From an uncultured Tenacibaculum sp. (GTDB lineage Bacteria > Bacteroidota > Bacteroidia > Flavobacteriales > Flavobacteriaceae), in the NCBI RefSeq assembly GCF_947504135.1, contig NZ_CANNGG010000003.1, positions 248,001 to 312,000 of the forward strand: a stretch of 64,000 nt of DNA, given 5' to 3'. The notes below the pieces were generated by a model. The model saw only the letters and a program-made list of their open reading frames with translations, did not search any database and was not told the DNA's origin. Each line of letters starts with the position of its first letter. Position 1 is the first letter of the stretch. Both the position numbers and the translations under genes were made by a program. Below are positions 18,317-28,359 of the stretch, piece after piece.

Positions 18317-19603
18317 TTATCTCTTGTCTAATTCTACGAATTCCCTTAAGTTCTCTCCAACGTAAACTTGACGTGGACGACCTATTGGTTCTTTGTTTAA
18401 ACGCATTTCTCTCCATTGTGCTATCCATCCTGGCAAGCGCCCTAGAGCAAACATTACTGTAAACATTTCTACAGGAATTCCCATAGCTCTATAAATAATT
18501 CCTGAATAGAAATCTACGTTTGGATATAATTTTCTTTCAACAAAATATGGATCATTTAATGCTTCTTGCTCTAATCCTTTTGCTATATCTAAAATTGGGT
18601 CTTCAACTCCTAAGTCGTTTAACACTTCATCAGCAGCCTTTTTGATGATTCTTGCTCTTGGGTCGAAGTTTTTATATACACGATGTCCGAATCCCATTAA
18701 ACGGAAAGGATCATTTTTATCTTTAGCCTTAGCCATGTACTTTTTAGTATCTCCCCCATCTTCTTTAATTGCTTCTAACATTTCAAGTACTGCTTGATTT
18801 GCTCCACCATGTAAAGGTCCCCATAAAGCTGAAATTCCTGCTGATAGCGATGCAAATAACCCTGCATGAGAAGAACCTACAATACGTACTGTAGATGTAG
18901 AGCAGTTTTGTTCATGGTCTGCATGTAAGATTAATAACTTATCTAGGGCATCTTTAACTATTGGGTTTAATTCATACTCGTCATTAGGTTTTTGAAACAT
19001 CATTGTTAAAATATTCTCAACATAACCTAACTTACGTGAACCGTAGTTTAATGGCAATCCTTGTTTCTTACGTAAAGTCCAAGCTACCAATACTGGGAAT
19101 TTCCCCATTATTTTAACAATAGCTTTATACATATCTTCTTCTGAGTCAACATTAACAGAAGATGGATTAAAAGCTGTTAATGCAGACGTTAACGACGATA
19201 ATACCCCCATTGGATGTGCATTCTTTGGAAAGGCATCAATAATTTTTTTGATGTCATCATCAACAATAGCTTCATCTAAGATGTCTCCATAAAATTTATC
19301 TAATTGTTCTTTAGTTGGTAATTCTCCAAAAATTAACGCATAAGCCACTTCTAAGAAATCTGCTTTTTCTGCCAATTCTTCAATTGAATATCCACGGTAT
19401 CTTAAGATACCTTCTTCACCGTTTAAAAATGTTATAGCACTTTGGCATGAACCTGTATTCTTGTATCCTGGGTCAATAGTTATAACTCCACCCGTGGCTC
19501 CTCTTAAGGCTTTAATATCAATTGCAGTTTCATTTTCTGTTCCTTTTATTAAAGGAAACTCATACGTATTTTCGCCAATTTGTAATTTTGCTATATCTGA
19601 CAT
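18317..19603 (-). CDS. gltA: Citrate synthase
   Basis: A 428-residue hexameric-type citrate synthase condensing oxaloacetate and acetyl-CoA. The catalytic segments are HADHEQNCSTSTVR, which includes an active-site His, GGANQAVLEML and MGFGHRVYKNFDPRA, with the third catalytic Asp in the C-terminal part. The N-terminal beta domain seen in E. coli GltA is present. A -7-like box lies 36 bases upstream. Housekeeping TCA-cycle gene. Confidence 0.97.
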   Translation of the reverse strand: MSDIAKLQIGENTYEFPLIKGTENETAIDIKALRGATGGVITIDPGYKNTGSCQSAITFLNGEEGILRYRGYSIEELAEKADFLEVAYALIFGELPTKEQLDKFYGDILDEAIVDDDIKKIIDAFPKNAHPMGVLSSLTSALTAFNPSSVNVDSEEDMYKAIVKIMGKFPVLVAWTLRKKQGLPLNYGSRKLGYVENILTMMFQKPNDEYELNPIVKDALDKLLILHADHEQNCSTSTVRIVGSSHAGLFASLSAGISALWGPLHGGANQAVLEMLEAIKEDGGDTKKYMAKAKDKNDPFRLMGFGHRVYKNFDPRARIIKKAADEVLNDLGVEDPILDIAKGLEQEALNDPYFVERKLYPNVDFYSGIIYRAMGIPVEMFTVMFALGRLPGWIAQWREMRLNKEPIGRPRQVYVGENLREFVELDKR

Positions 19604-19638
19604 TTTTTACTATAATTTTTTATGATTGAAGTGAGTTG

Positions 19639-19646
19639 CGAAGATA
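19639..19646 (-). promoter_or_regulatory. Probable -7 promoter element of gltA
   Basis: The minus strand reads TATCTTCG, one base away from TAnnTTTG, with a normal leader of about 30 bases before the gltA ATG. The expected -33 motif is not clear. Confidence 0.55.
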
Positions 19647-19988
19647 CCATTTTTTGAATTATTTTAAAAGTTAGAATTGATAGATTTTTAATATGTAAAA
19701 ATCAGTTTATTTTATTAAAAAAAACAAATCTAATCTTACTTATAATACAACGCCTTACCTAGAAGAAAGACACAATTAATTTCTCTTATAAAATTGATTT
19801 AATCTTAATTCTCTTATTTTTTCAGACCTTACAAACTTATTTAAGCATACCAAATTCCGTATTCTTTTAGAGTGTGTATTTTTTCTTGATAATAAATTAA
19901 ATACACAATATCTTTTATTTAACTCCGTTAACAAAACAACATATATTTTTAGAAAAAATTAATTCAATTCATAAAAAACCCTTTCACA
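19647..19988. other. AT-rich noncoding gap between gltA and the divergent zincin-like lipoprotein gene
   Basis: About 340 bases without a credible gene on either strand. It must hold the promoters of both divergent genes. TATATTTT near 19941 could serve the lipoprotein gene, but the match is weak. I see no repeat, RNA gene or further structure. Confidence 0.6.
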
Positions 19989-20843
19989 ATGAAAAAAATT
20001 AAATTTATTATTGCATTATTATGCATATCAATTCTTGCCGTACAATGTACCAAAGAAGACAGTAATTTAACAAGCGACAACGCCCCTATGGGTATTAACT
20101 CTCCAAGCATGCTAGAAATTAACAATGCTGAGTGTTACACTGTTGACGGTTTTGGTCCAAACTCTTATTGGGCTGATTATATAGTTAACCAATCTACCAC
20201 CAATTTTTTAAAAACTGAACACAACGAAGCTGCGAGCTTTTTTGGAATGGGTAATGTACCTTTATACTTAGCAGGTGGAGACGGAACTTTCAATGCTCTT
20301 TCTTATTCTAATGGTTATGTAGTATGGGGAGAAGAATTGCTAGCTAGTGCTTTAAATTATGGTAATGTTGCTATTGCTTATGTTGCTGCTCATGAAATGG
20401 CACATCAAGTACAGTTTAGAGACAATACCATTCCTAGCGGCAATCATGTTAGTGCTACTGAATTAGAAGCTGATGGGTTTGGAGGTTATTTTATCCGAAG
20501 AACTTATACTAGTAACTGGAATACTGCTGCTAGTGCTTATAATTTTTCACAAACATTAGCTGGACCTAATGGTAGTTCTCATGGTACAGCTGCACAAAGA
20601 AGATCTGCTTTTAGATTAGGGTATTTATTAGGAGATAACGGAACTTATTCTAACAGAAATTTTGATAGAAACTTCTTTTACTACTATGACTATTATGTAA
20701 AAGGTGGTAGATTAAAGTTAGAATTAGTTAAGCCTGCTACTATCGAACAAGGTCAGCACGAGCATATTGTAGCGCACTTAGAAGAATTACAAAAAATTGC
20801 TTCAGGAGAAATTTCTGAAGAAGAATTCTTAAACTTAAATTAA
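19989..20843 (+). CDS. Lipoprotein with neutral zinc metallopeptidase-like (zincin) domain
   Basis: A 284-residue protein with a lipoprotein signal peptide, lipobox LAVQC (Cys20), so it should be anchored in the envelope. The zinc-binding helix HEMAHQVQ is at residues 135-142 and the downstream acidic motif ELEADGFGGYF begins at 158, which would supply the third ligand, Glu or Asp. HGTAAQRRSAFRLGYLL follows. This motif order resembles the putative neutral zinc metallopeptidases of the YpfJ type. Proteolytic activity is likely from the motifs but not shown, and the substrate is unknown. It is a single gene with its own terminator. Confidence 0.75.
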   Translation: MKKIKFIIALLCISILAVQCTKEDSNLTSDNAPMGINSPSMLEINNAECYTVDGFGPNSYWADYIVNQSTTNFLKTEHNEAASFFGMGNVPLYLAGGDGTFNALSYSNGYVVWGEELLASALNYGNVAIAYVAAHEMAHQVQFRDNTIPSGNHVSATELEADGFGGYFIRRTYTSNWNTAASAYNFSQTLAGPNGSSHGTAAQRRSAFRLGYLLGDNGTYSNRNFDRNFFYYYDYYVKGGRLKLELVKPATIEQGQHEHIVAHLEELQKIASGEISEEEFLNLN

Positions 20844-20881
20844 AATACAAACAACTAAACAAACGAATTGAATTTGATTTC

Positions 20882-20915
20882 AAAGGCTGTCTTATATGTT
20901 AAGACAGCCTTTGTT
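20882..20915 (+). terminator. Terminator after the zincin-like lipoprotein gene
   Basis: A 13-bp stem (20882-20894 with 20900-20912) with a 5-base loop and a T-rich tail. It lies 38 bases past the stop and before the convergent gene ending at 20930, which it may also serve. Confidence 0.85.
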
Positions 20916-20929
20916 TGTTTATTTTTATA

Positions 20930-21523
20930 CTACTTAACCTTGATTTGGTTTTTCTTGGTTTTCTTCATAATTCTTTTCAAAGCACTATGAATAATGAGAG
21001 TTGAATTTTTAGAAAGTGCATAATCATTATCTCTTTCAGAAACAACTAATTTGCCAACTACTGTTTGACTGTATATTATTTCAAACATGTTTAAATCGTA
21101 GATACTAAGTGTTACCTCACCAATGTTTTTTGAAAGATCAGTTTGAGAACTTCCTGTTCCTAAAACACCTACTTCATTGGATATATTTTTAGTTCTAATA
21201 TCAATTAAGTAATCATAACCAGTGCCGTTTTTTATATCTTTTAAAATAGATTTATCAAGACTAGATGAAATATTACTAGGAATTAATAGTCCTTTCATGT
21301 TGCTAACCACCAAAAGTCTATTACCTATAAGTTCATAAAATCGTTCATTTGCCATTTCAGTTAAACCTTCTTTTCTAATGTTTTTAAAAGAGGTAACATC
21401 ATTTAACAACCACTTTCCTTTTCTGAAATCTAATCGTGAATTTACATCTCCTGAATGAGTGTATTTTACCGAATTACAAGACGTAATTACAATAACAGCA
21501 AGTAATATGTATAAGTATTTCAT
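20930..21523 (-). CDS. Putative lipoprotein, function unknown
   Basis: I do not recognise this 197-residue protein. The start is taken at ATG 21521-21523, which gives MKYLYILLAVIVITSC, a clean lipoprotein signal (Cys16), and leaves four bases after the upstream stop; an ATG 15 bases earlier would overlap that gene. The mature part is soluble, with a lysine-rich end. The segment SKNIGEVTLSIYDLNMFEII followed by SQTVVG suggests beta strands. It is probably co-transcribed with the barrel-like gene before it. Confidence 0.7.
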   Translation of the reverse strand: MKYLYILLAVIVITSCNSVKYTHSGDVNSRLDFRKGKWLLNDVTSFKNIRKEGLTEMANERFYELIGNRLLVVSNMKGLLIPSNISSSLDKSILKDIKNGTGYDYLIDIRTKNISNEVGVLGTGSSQTDLSKNIGEVTLSIYDLNMFEIIYSQTVVGKLVVSERDNDYALSKNSTLIIHSALKRIMKKTKKNQIKVK

Positions 21524-21527
21524 ATTT

Positions 21528-22067
21528 CTATAAATCAAACCCTAAGTTGAGTTGTAGCATCAAAGGAAAATAATAACCATTTCCATTCACATCAAAATAG
21601 TATATAGATCCCATATCAAATAAGAAGTGGAAATTTTTACCATATTTACGTTGAATTCCCCAGGTTGGTCCTACAGCAAAATCTAGACCGTCAGTTCCAT
21701 TAGAATTGCCAAACAATGATTCACTTCTTGTTAAAAATCGTGCAGAAATAAAATTACCTGAGTTATTGCTTGTATTTAATCCTTTGGTTTTACGTTTATC
21801 AAAATTATAAAACCATTTATGCTGTACATCTAAAAAAGGCTTAAAAGAGGTGATAAACCCAGAACCTGCTGTATGGTCCGTATGCGGATAACTAACACTA
21901 TACCCAATACCTACTCCTATAGATAAGGTTGAATTATTCCCTGTAGGAGTTTCGTACTCTACTCCAGGGTTTAAAAAATTAATTCTCCAAACACTTTCAG
22001 TTTGTTTTTCTTGAGAAAATACTGTTGCTACAAATAAGCTACAAATAAGTAGGAATGACTTTTTCAT
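21528..22067 (-). CDS. Exported beta-rich protein, putative outer membrane beta-barrel
   Basis: A 179-residue protein with a typical signal peptide ending VFSQEK. The rest alternates short polar and aromatic segments (LSIGVGIGYSVSYPH, FISARFLTRS, FAVGPTWGIQRKYG) and ends YYFPLMLQLNLGFDL. The glycine/aromatic pattern and terminal aromatic residues fit a small outer membrane beta-barrel, but no family can be named. It heads a two-gene unit with the lipoprotein gene four bases downstream. Confidence 0.65.
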   Translation of the reverse strand: MKKSFLLICSLFVATVFSQEKQTESVWRINFLNPGVEYETPTGNNSTLSIGVGIGYSVSYPHTDHTAGSGFITSFKPFLDVQHKWFYNFDKRKTKGLNTSNNSGNFISARFLTRSESLFGNSNGTDGLDFAVGPTWGIQRKYGKNFHFLFDMGSIYYFDVNGNGYYFPLMLQLNLGFDL

Positions 22068-22177
22068 AATTATTTTTTTTAGTTCATAAACAACTATATA
22101 AAAAGTTAGAAGTGTTTTACCCTACTTTTACTTCTTATATTTAAACTATTTATAAAAAAAGATACTATACTCAACTA

Positions 22178-22206
22178 AAAGAGCTCGTACAAATGCACGA
22201 GCTTTC
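22178..22206 (-). terminator. Terminator downstream of enolase
   Basis: On the minus strand AGCTCGT (22197-22203) pairs with ACGAGCT (22182-22188) around a short loop, extended by A/T pairs and followed by TTTT. It is 22 bases past the eno stop. Confidence 0.75.
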
Positions 22207-22227
22207 TTAATTTATGTAGTAGTAAAA

Positions 22228-23523
<1,296 letters not shown>

Positions 23524-23537
23524 TTATTTTTAAGATA

Positions 23538-23568
23538 CATTCCCGTAAGTTTATAACCCACGGGAATG
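23538..23568. repeat. Stem-loop between carA and eno
   Basis: CATTCCCGT (23538-23546) and ACGGGAATG (23560-23568) form a perfect 9-bp stem around a 13-base loop. There is no U-run on the transcribed strand, so it is more likely an mRNA stability or processing element, or an eno leader structure, than a terminator. Confidence 0.6.
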
Positions 23569-23593
23569 ATGTATATTTTTATTTAGATTTTTA

Positions 23594-24703
23594 TTATGCT
23601 TTTACTTTTTTGATATTTTCGATAAACTGATCAAATAAGTATTCTGCATCGTGTGGCCCTGGACTTGCTTCTGGGTGGTATTGTACAGAAAATACGTTTT
23701 TAGATTTCATTCTAATGCCTGCAACCGTATTGTCATTTAAATGTACATGGGTGATTTCTACATCTGGATGCGCTTCTGTTTCTTCTCTATTGATAGCAAA
23801 TCCGTGGTTTTGAGAAGTGATTTCACCTTTACCAGTCAATAAATTCTTTACTGGGTGGTTAATTCCTCTGTGACCATTGTGCATCTTATAAGTAGAAATT
23901 CCATTGGCCAATGCAATTACCTGGTGCCCTAAACAAATTCCAAATAATGGTAAATCTTTTTCGATAATTTGTTTTGCTGTCTTTTGAGCTTCTTCTAAAG
24001 GCTCTGGATCTCCAGGTCCGTTTGAAATAAAATATCCATCTGGATTAAAATCACTCATTTGCTCAAAACTTGCATTGTAAGGATACACTTTAATATAAGC
24101 GCCTCTCTTTGCTAAATTTCTTAAAATGTTTTTCTTTATACCTATATCTAAAGCTGATATTTTAATCGGTGCGTTTTCATCTCCTACAAAATAAGGCTCT
24201 TTTGTAGATACTTTAGAAGCTAACTCTAGTCCTTCCATATTTGGAGTATCAGCTAATTGCTTCTTTAATTCTTCAATATTATCTACTTCTGTAGAAATAA
24301 TAGCGTTCATTGCACCGTTATCTCTTATATAAGATACTAATGCACGAGTATCAACATCAGAAATAGCTACTAGATTGTGTTCTTTAAACCAATCAAATAA
24401 ATTCCGATCAGAATCAACACGAGAGTGTGTGAAACTGAAATTACGACAAATTAATCCTGAAATTTTAATTCCTTCTGATTCTACTTCTTCGTTGTTAACT
24501 CCATAGTTACCTATATGCGCATTGGTAGCTACCATAAGTTGTCCATAGTAAGATGGATCAGTAAAAATTTCTTGGTACCCTGTCATACCTGTGTTAAAAC
24601 AAATCTCTCCTGTAGCAGTTCCTTCTATTCCAATTGATTTTCCGTAGAAAATGGTTCCGTCTGCTAATAAGACTAATGCTTTTTTACGTGTTTGATATTT
24701 CAT
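23594..24703 (-). CDS. carA: Carbamoyl-phosphate synthase small (glutaminase) subunit
   Basis: A 369-residue class I glutamine amidotransferase subunit. The N-terminal CarA domain (LLADGTIFYGKSIG, FNTGMTGYQEIFTDPSY) is followed by the glutaminase domain with the nucleophile elbow GICLGHQVIA and the catalytic His/Glu pair in VQYHPEASPGPHD. It supplies ammonia to the large subunit CarB for pyrimidine and arginine synthesis; carB is not in this window. The gene has its own probable promoter just after the orphan gene's terminator. Confidence 0.97.
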   Translation of the reverse strand: MKYQTRKKALVLLADGTIFYGKSIGIEGTATGEICFNTGMTGYQEIFTDPSYYGQLMVATNAHIGNYGVNNEEVESEGIKISGLICRNFSFTHSRVDSDRNLFDWFKEHNLVAISDVDTRALVSYIRDNGAMNAIISTEVDNIEELKKQLADTPNMEGLELASKVSTKEPYFVGDENAPIKISALDIGIKKNILRNLAKRGAYIKVYPYNASFEQMSDFNPDGYFISNGPGDPEPLEEAQKTAKQIIEKDLPLFGICLGHQVIALANGISTYKMHNGHRGINHPVKNLLTGKGEITSQNHGFAINREETEAHPDVEITHVHLNDNTVAGIRMKSKNVFSVQYHPEASPGPHDAEYLFDQFIENIKKVKA

Positions 24704-24728
24704 TTAGTGGTGTTGTGTAATTTGGTTG

Positions 24729-24736
24729 CAAAAATA
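24729..24736 (-). promoter_or_regulatory. Probable -7 promoter element of carA
   Basis: The minus strand reads TATTTTTG, matching TAnnTTTG, about 25 bases before the carA ATG and directly downstream of a terminator. A correctly spaced -33 motif was not found. Confidence 0.55.
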
Positions 24737-24740
24737 TATA

Positions 24741-24771
24741 AAAAAAGGACAAACATTTAATGTTTACCCTT
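24741..24771 (-). terminator. Terminator of the AT-rich orphan gene
   Basis: On the minus strand GGGTAAACATT pairs with AATGTTTGTCC and is followed by seven T. It is nearly the same sequence as the rplQ terminator at 25504-25536. Confidence 0.8.
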
Positions 24772-24781
24772 TTATGTTATT

Positions 24782-25465
24782 TTATAATGAATTATAATAA
24801 TTTAGAATATTTTTTAAATCCTCTTCTTTTCTGAAAGATAAATTATTTGTATCAACATAAAGTTGCACCTGCTTTTTTAAGCTTTTCTCTATATGATTAA
24901 AAATCAGCTTTTTCTTTATTTTTTTTAATTTTATTTTTTTACCATGCACCTTGTTTTCTAAGAGATACTCTTTCTTTATTATATAGTGTGCCGGTTTGAC
25001 AATTTTTCCATTCAACTTATCTATAATTTCTTCTCTCATTGAAGAAATAAAGTTTACTTCTAAATTTAACCGATTTCCTTTTGCCAATACCTCATAAATT
25101 TTGTTATCCTTTTTAAGGAATTCTTTTTTATTTATTATCACTTTATTTATACTTGAAAAAACAAAAAGACTGTCTTTATTTATTTTAGATATAAAATAAT
25201 TTTGTATTAAATCAATATTAAAATTATTTATTTTGTATTTCTTATTATCCTTATCAAAAATTATAGCCTTATTATTAAAATCTTCATAATAATGTACTCT
25301 TTTTAAATTTTCACTAGTTTCAGAAGACGTTCTATAAAAACCTGATGATGTTTTAGTAAAGCTATTTTTGGGACCACTATCAATAATTCTAAATGAAGAT
25401 TGAGAGTATATCAAGTTATTAAACATAAACAATAAAATCACAGTAAAAAGTTGAATCTTTTTCAT
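24782..25465 (-). CDS. AT-rich orphan gene: exported protein of unknown function
   Basis: I do not recognise this 227-residue protein. It has a signal peptide (MKKIQLFTVILLFMFNNLIYS) and then a lysine-, asparagine- and isoleucine-rich chain, with a basic stretch HGKKIKLKKIKKKLIF near residue 175. It has no cysteine cluster, transmembrane segment or obvious repeat. Its base composition is visibly more AT-rich than that of the neighbours. It lies between rplQ and carA, framed by two almost identical terminators, as if inserted as a cassette. Confidence 0.7.
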   Translation of the reverse strand: MKKIQLFTVILLFMFNNLIYSQSSFRIIDSGPKNSFTKTSSGFYRTSSETSENLKRVHYYEDFNNKAIIFDKDNKKYKINNFNIDLIQNYFISKINKDSLFVFSSINKVIINKKEFLKKDNKIYEVLAKGNRLNLEVNFISSMREEIIDKLNGKIVKPAHYIIKKEYLLENKVHGKKIKLKKIKKKLIFNHIEKSLKKQVQLYVDTNNLSFRKEEDLKNILNYYNSL

Positions 25466-25503
25466 TTTTATAAATTTTTAATTAAAATCATTCCAATTTA
25501 CAT

Positions 25504-25536
25504 AAAAAAAAGGATAAACATTAAAATGTTTATCCC
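25504..25536 (-). terminator. Terminator of the rpsD-rpoA-rplQ unit
   Basis: On the minus strand GGATAAACATT (25525-25535) pairs with AATGTTTATCC (25512-25522) around a 2-base spacer and is followed by eight T. It is 30 bases past the rplQ stop. Confidence 0.92.
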
Positions 25537-25565
25537 TTTGATTTAATTTATAAAAACTTTCATTT

Positions 25566-26042
25566 TTATTCTTCTTCTTGTGAAGTTTGAGTTTCAACAG
25601 CTGCTGCTTCAGTTTTCTTCGCTCCACCACGACGGCTACGACGAGTACTCTTTTTAGCTTTGTTTCCTTTTGGATTGTATAACTCGTTGTAGTCAACTAA
25701 TTCAACCATTGCCATTGGAGCGTTATCTCCTTGACGGTTTCCTAATTTGATGATACGTACATATCCTCCTGGTCTGTCTGCTACTTTTACAGAAATTTCT
25801 TTGAATAATTCTGTAACAGCTTCTTTGCTACGCAAGTAACTAAATACTACACGACGGTTGTGCGTTGTATCGTCTTTAGATTTTGTAATTAAAGGCTCAA
25901 CAAACTTACGTAAAGCTTTCGCTTTTGCTTCTGTAGTATTGATTCGCTTGTGCTCTATTAAAGAACAAGCCATGTTAGATAACATCGCTTTTCTATGCGC
26001 TGTTTTTCTTCCTAAATGATTAAATTTCTTTCCGTGTCTCAT
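25566..26042 (-). CDS. rplQ: Ribosomal protein bL17
   Basis: 158 residues. It begins [20 protein letters not shown] and has the usual [19 protein letters not shown] end of the core. About 35 extra residues follow: a basic [14 protein letters not shown] run and then an acidic/Gln tail, a C-terminal extension common in Bacteroidota. A large-subunit protein lining the peptide exit tunnel. Last gene of the alpha-operon part, 63 bp after rpoA, with a strong terminator behind it. Confidence 0.97.
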   Translation of the reverse strand: MRHGKKFNHLGRKTAHRKAMLSNMACSLIEHKRINTTEAKAKALRKFVEPLITKSKDDTTHNRRVVFSYLRSKEAVTELFKEISVKVADRPGGYVRIIKLGNRQGDNAPMAMVELVDYNELYNPKGNKAKKSTRRSRRGGAKKTEAAAVETQTSQEEE

Positions 26043-26104
26043 GACATTTGGTTTTAGCTCTCATCTTGCTACTACTCTAATTTAGAGGAGCAAAATATGA
26101 AAGG

Positions 26105-27097
26105 TTAATCTTTATCTAATTTGTATTTACTTAAATCCATTCCGAAATTTAAACCTTTGTTAGCCACTAACTCATCTAATTCAGTTAATGATTTTTTACC
26201 AAAGTTTCTGAACTTCATTAAATCACTTTTGTTAAATGATACTAAGTCTCCTAAAGTATCAACTTCTGCAGCTTTTAAACAGTTTAAAGCACGAACTGAT
26301 AAATCCATATCAACTAATTTCGTCTTTAATAACTGACGCATGTGTAATGATTCCTCATCGTATGTTTCAGTTTGTGCGATTTCATCAGCCTCTAAAGTGA
26401 TACGCTCATCAGAGAATAACATAAAGTGGTGGATTAAAATCTTAGCTGCTTCGGTTAAGGCATCTTTAGGATTGATAGAACCGTCAGTATCGATATCGAA
26501 AACTAGCTTTTCGTAATCGGTCTTTTGCTCTACACGGAAATTTTCGATAGCATATTTTACATTCTTAATTGGAGTGTAAATAGAATCTGTGAAAATTGTT
26601 CCTAAAGGTGCACCAGCTCTTTTATTTTCTTCTGCTGGTACGAAACCTCTACCTTTTTCAATGGTAATTTCAGCATTTAACGTTACTGATTTATCCATGT
26701 TACAAAGTACTAACTCTGGGTTTAATACTTGGAAACCTGAGATAAATTTTTGTAAATCTCCAGCGGTTAATTGCTCTTGTCCTGATATTGCGATAGAAAC
26801 TGTTTCTCTGTCAGATTCTTCTATCTGCTTCTTAAAACGAACTTGTTTTAAGTTTAAGATGATTTCCGTTACATCTTCTACAACACCTTGAATTGTTGAG
26901 AACTCGTGATCTACTCCATCAATACGTAATGATGTAATAGCAGATCCTTCTAATGAAGATAATAATACTCTTCTTAAAGCATTACCAACTGTTAATCCAA
27001 AACCTGGTTCAAGAGGTCTAAATTCGAATCTTCCTGAAAAATCAGTAGACTCAATCATTATTACTTTATCAGGTTTTTGAAAATTTAAAATTGCCAT
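26105..27097 (-). CDS. rpoA: RNA polymerase alpha subunit
   Basis: 330 residues. The N-terminal dimerisation domain ([40 protein letters not shown]) is joined by a linker to the C-terminal domain ([24 protein letters not shown] region, [15 protein letters not shown]) that contacts DNA and activators. Normal length. It lies 103 bp downstream of rpsD. A possible stem (GGTTTAT with ATAAACC) lies in that gap, but no clear promoter was found. Confidence 0.98.
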   Translation of the reverse strand: MAILNFQKPDKVIMIESTDFSGRFEFRPLEPGFGLTVGNALRRVLLSSLEGSAITSLRIDGVDHEFSTIQGVVEDVTEIILNLKQVRFKKQIEESDRETVSIAISGQEQLTAGDLQKFISGFQVLNPELVLCNMDKSVTLNAEITIEKGRGFVPAEENKRAGAPLGTIFTDSIYTPIKNVKYAIENFRVEQKTDYEKLVFDIDTDGSINPKDALTEAAKILIHHFMLFSDERITLEADEIAQTETYDEESLHMRQLLKTKLVDMDLSVRALNCLKAAEVDTLGDLVSFNKSDLMKFRNFGKKSLTELDELVANKGLNFGMDLSKYKLDKD

Positions 27098-27200
27098 ATT
27101 AATTTGTTTTCTTCGTTTTAATTGTTATTCAGTTGCGCGGTTTATAAGTTTGAAGAAATACGAATAAACCCTTTGGCCGAATACCAATATAATTAGTTTA

Positions 27201-27806
27201 TTATTTAGAGTATAATTCTACGATTAATTGCTCTTTAATATTCTCAGGAATTTGTAATCTTTCTGGTACTTTTACAAATGTTCCAGATTTTTGATCAGCA
27301 TTCCAAGTTAACCATTCGTAAACATTGCTATTAGCTGCTAAAGCATTTTCAATAGCTTCTAACGACTTAGATTTTTCTCTTACTGCTACTACATCTCCCT
27401 CTTTTAATCTATAAGATGGAATGTTAACGATATCTCCGTTAACTGTAATGTGGCGGTGAGATACTAACTGACGTGCAGCTCTACGTGAATTAGCAACACC
27501 TAAACGGTATACTACGTTATCTAAACGAGATTCACATAGTTGTAATAAGATTTCACCTGTTACTCCTTGAGAAGCTGATGCTTTTTTGAAAAGGTTACGG
27601 AACTGACGCTCTAAAATACCATAAGTATATTTAGCTTTTTGCTTCTCCATTAATTGGATTGCATATTCAGATTTTTTTCCTCTTCTCTTACCAACACCGT
27701 GTTGTCCTGGAGGGTAATTTCTTTTTTCGAAGTTCTTGTCATCTCCGAAAATTGCCTCGCCAAATTTACGAGCAATCTTAGTTTTTGGTCCTGTATATCT
27801 TGCCAT
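27201..27806 (-). CDS. rpsD: Ribosomal protein uS4
   Basis: 201 residues. It begins [20 protein letters not shown] and holds the S4 RNA-binding domain ([35 protein letters not shown]). It lacks the N-terminal zinc-binding cysteines. A primary 16S-binding protein and, in many bacteria, the repressor of its operon. It appears to start a separate unit: a palindromic terminator and a -7 box lie in the 133-bp gap after rpsK. Confidence 0.97.
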   Translation of the reverse strand: MARYTGPKTKIARKFGEAIFGDDKNFEKRNYPPGQHGVGKRRGKKSEYAIQLMEKQKAKYTYGILERQFRNLFKKASASQGVTGEILLQLCESRLDNVVYRLGVANSRRAARQLVSHRHITVNGDIVNIPSYRLKEGDVVAVREKSKSLEAIENALAANSNVYEWLTWNADQKSGTFVKVPERLQIPENIKEQLIVELYSK

Positions 27807-27898
27807 TTCTAATAAAAATTAGTAGGGATTATGAATTAAGGCGTACTCCTTCGATAATCTTTAAATCCTACTGTGTTAAAATACTTGTTTTTTGCGCA

Positions 27899-27906
27899 CA
27901 AAAGTA
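27899..27906 (-). promoter_or_regulatory. -7 promoter element of the rpsD-rpoA-rplQ unit
   Basis: The minus strand reads TACTTTTG, matching TAnnTTTG, and would give a leader of about 85 bases before the rpsD ATG. A -33 motif at the usual distance was not found. Confidence 0.6.
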
Positions 27907-27916
27907 CGCTAAATAA

Positions 27917-27946
27917 AGTATAAGTTGAATTAATTCAACTTATACT
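27917..27946 (-). terminator. Palindrome overlapping the rpsK stop codon, probable terminator
   Basis: Thirty bases form a perfect palindrome (arms AGTATAAGTTGAATT) that includes the last two codons and the stop of rpsK. The tail on the minus strand is CTTTATTTAG, a weak U-tract, so termination is probably partial. Confidence 0.6.
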
Positions 27947-28326
27947 CTTCTTCTTTTAGGTGGACGACATCCGTTGTGAGGAATTGGAGTAACATCAATG
28001 ATTTCTGTTACCTCGATACCTGAATTGTGGATAGATCTGATTGCAGATTCTCTACCGTTACCTGGTCCTTTAACGTACACTTTTACTTTGCGTAAACCTG
28101 CTTCTTTAGCAACGTTTGCACAATCTTCTGCTGCTAACTGAGCTGCATAAGGAGTGTTCTTTTTAGAACCTCTGAAGCCCATTTTCCCTGCAGATGACCA
28201 AGAAATAACGTCACCTTTTTTGTTTGTTAAAGAAATAATAATATTGTTGAAAGATGCAGTTACGTGTGCTTCACCAACTGACTCTATTACAACTTTACGT
28301 TTTTTTGTTACTTTAGACTTTGCCAT
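27940..28326 (-). CDS. rpsK: Ribosomal protein uS11
   Basis: 128 residues with the family core [20 protein letters not shown], the IGFRGSKK-like turn ([19 protein letters not shown]) and the C-terminal signature [17 protein letters not shown]. Part of the 30S platform. It follows rpsM by 33 bp. Its stop codon lies inside a perfect 30-base palindrome. Confidence 0.97.
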   Translation of the reverse strand: MAKSKVTKKRKVVIESVGEAHVTASFNNIIISLTNKKGDVISWSSAGKMGFRGSKKNTPYAAQLAAEDCANVAKEAGLRKVKVYVKGPGNGRESAIRSIHNSGIEVTEIIDVTPIPHNGCRPPKRRRV

Positions 28327-28359
28327 AATTCTTTACTATTAGTAAAAAATAATCAATGA

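Noticed and set aside
23538..23568. Riboswitch or terminator for eno
   Set aside because: A simple stem without aptamer-like conserved sequence and without a U-run.
25478..25696. Lys-rich 72-codon frame overlapping the end of rplQ
   Set aside because: A shifted frame of rplQ and its terminator; no independent support.
26589..26891. Open frame of 100 codons on the plus strand opposite rpoA
   Set aside because: Lies wholly within rpoA and has no recognisable features.
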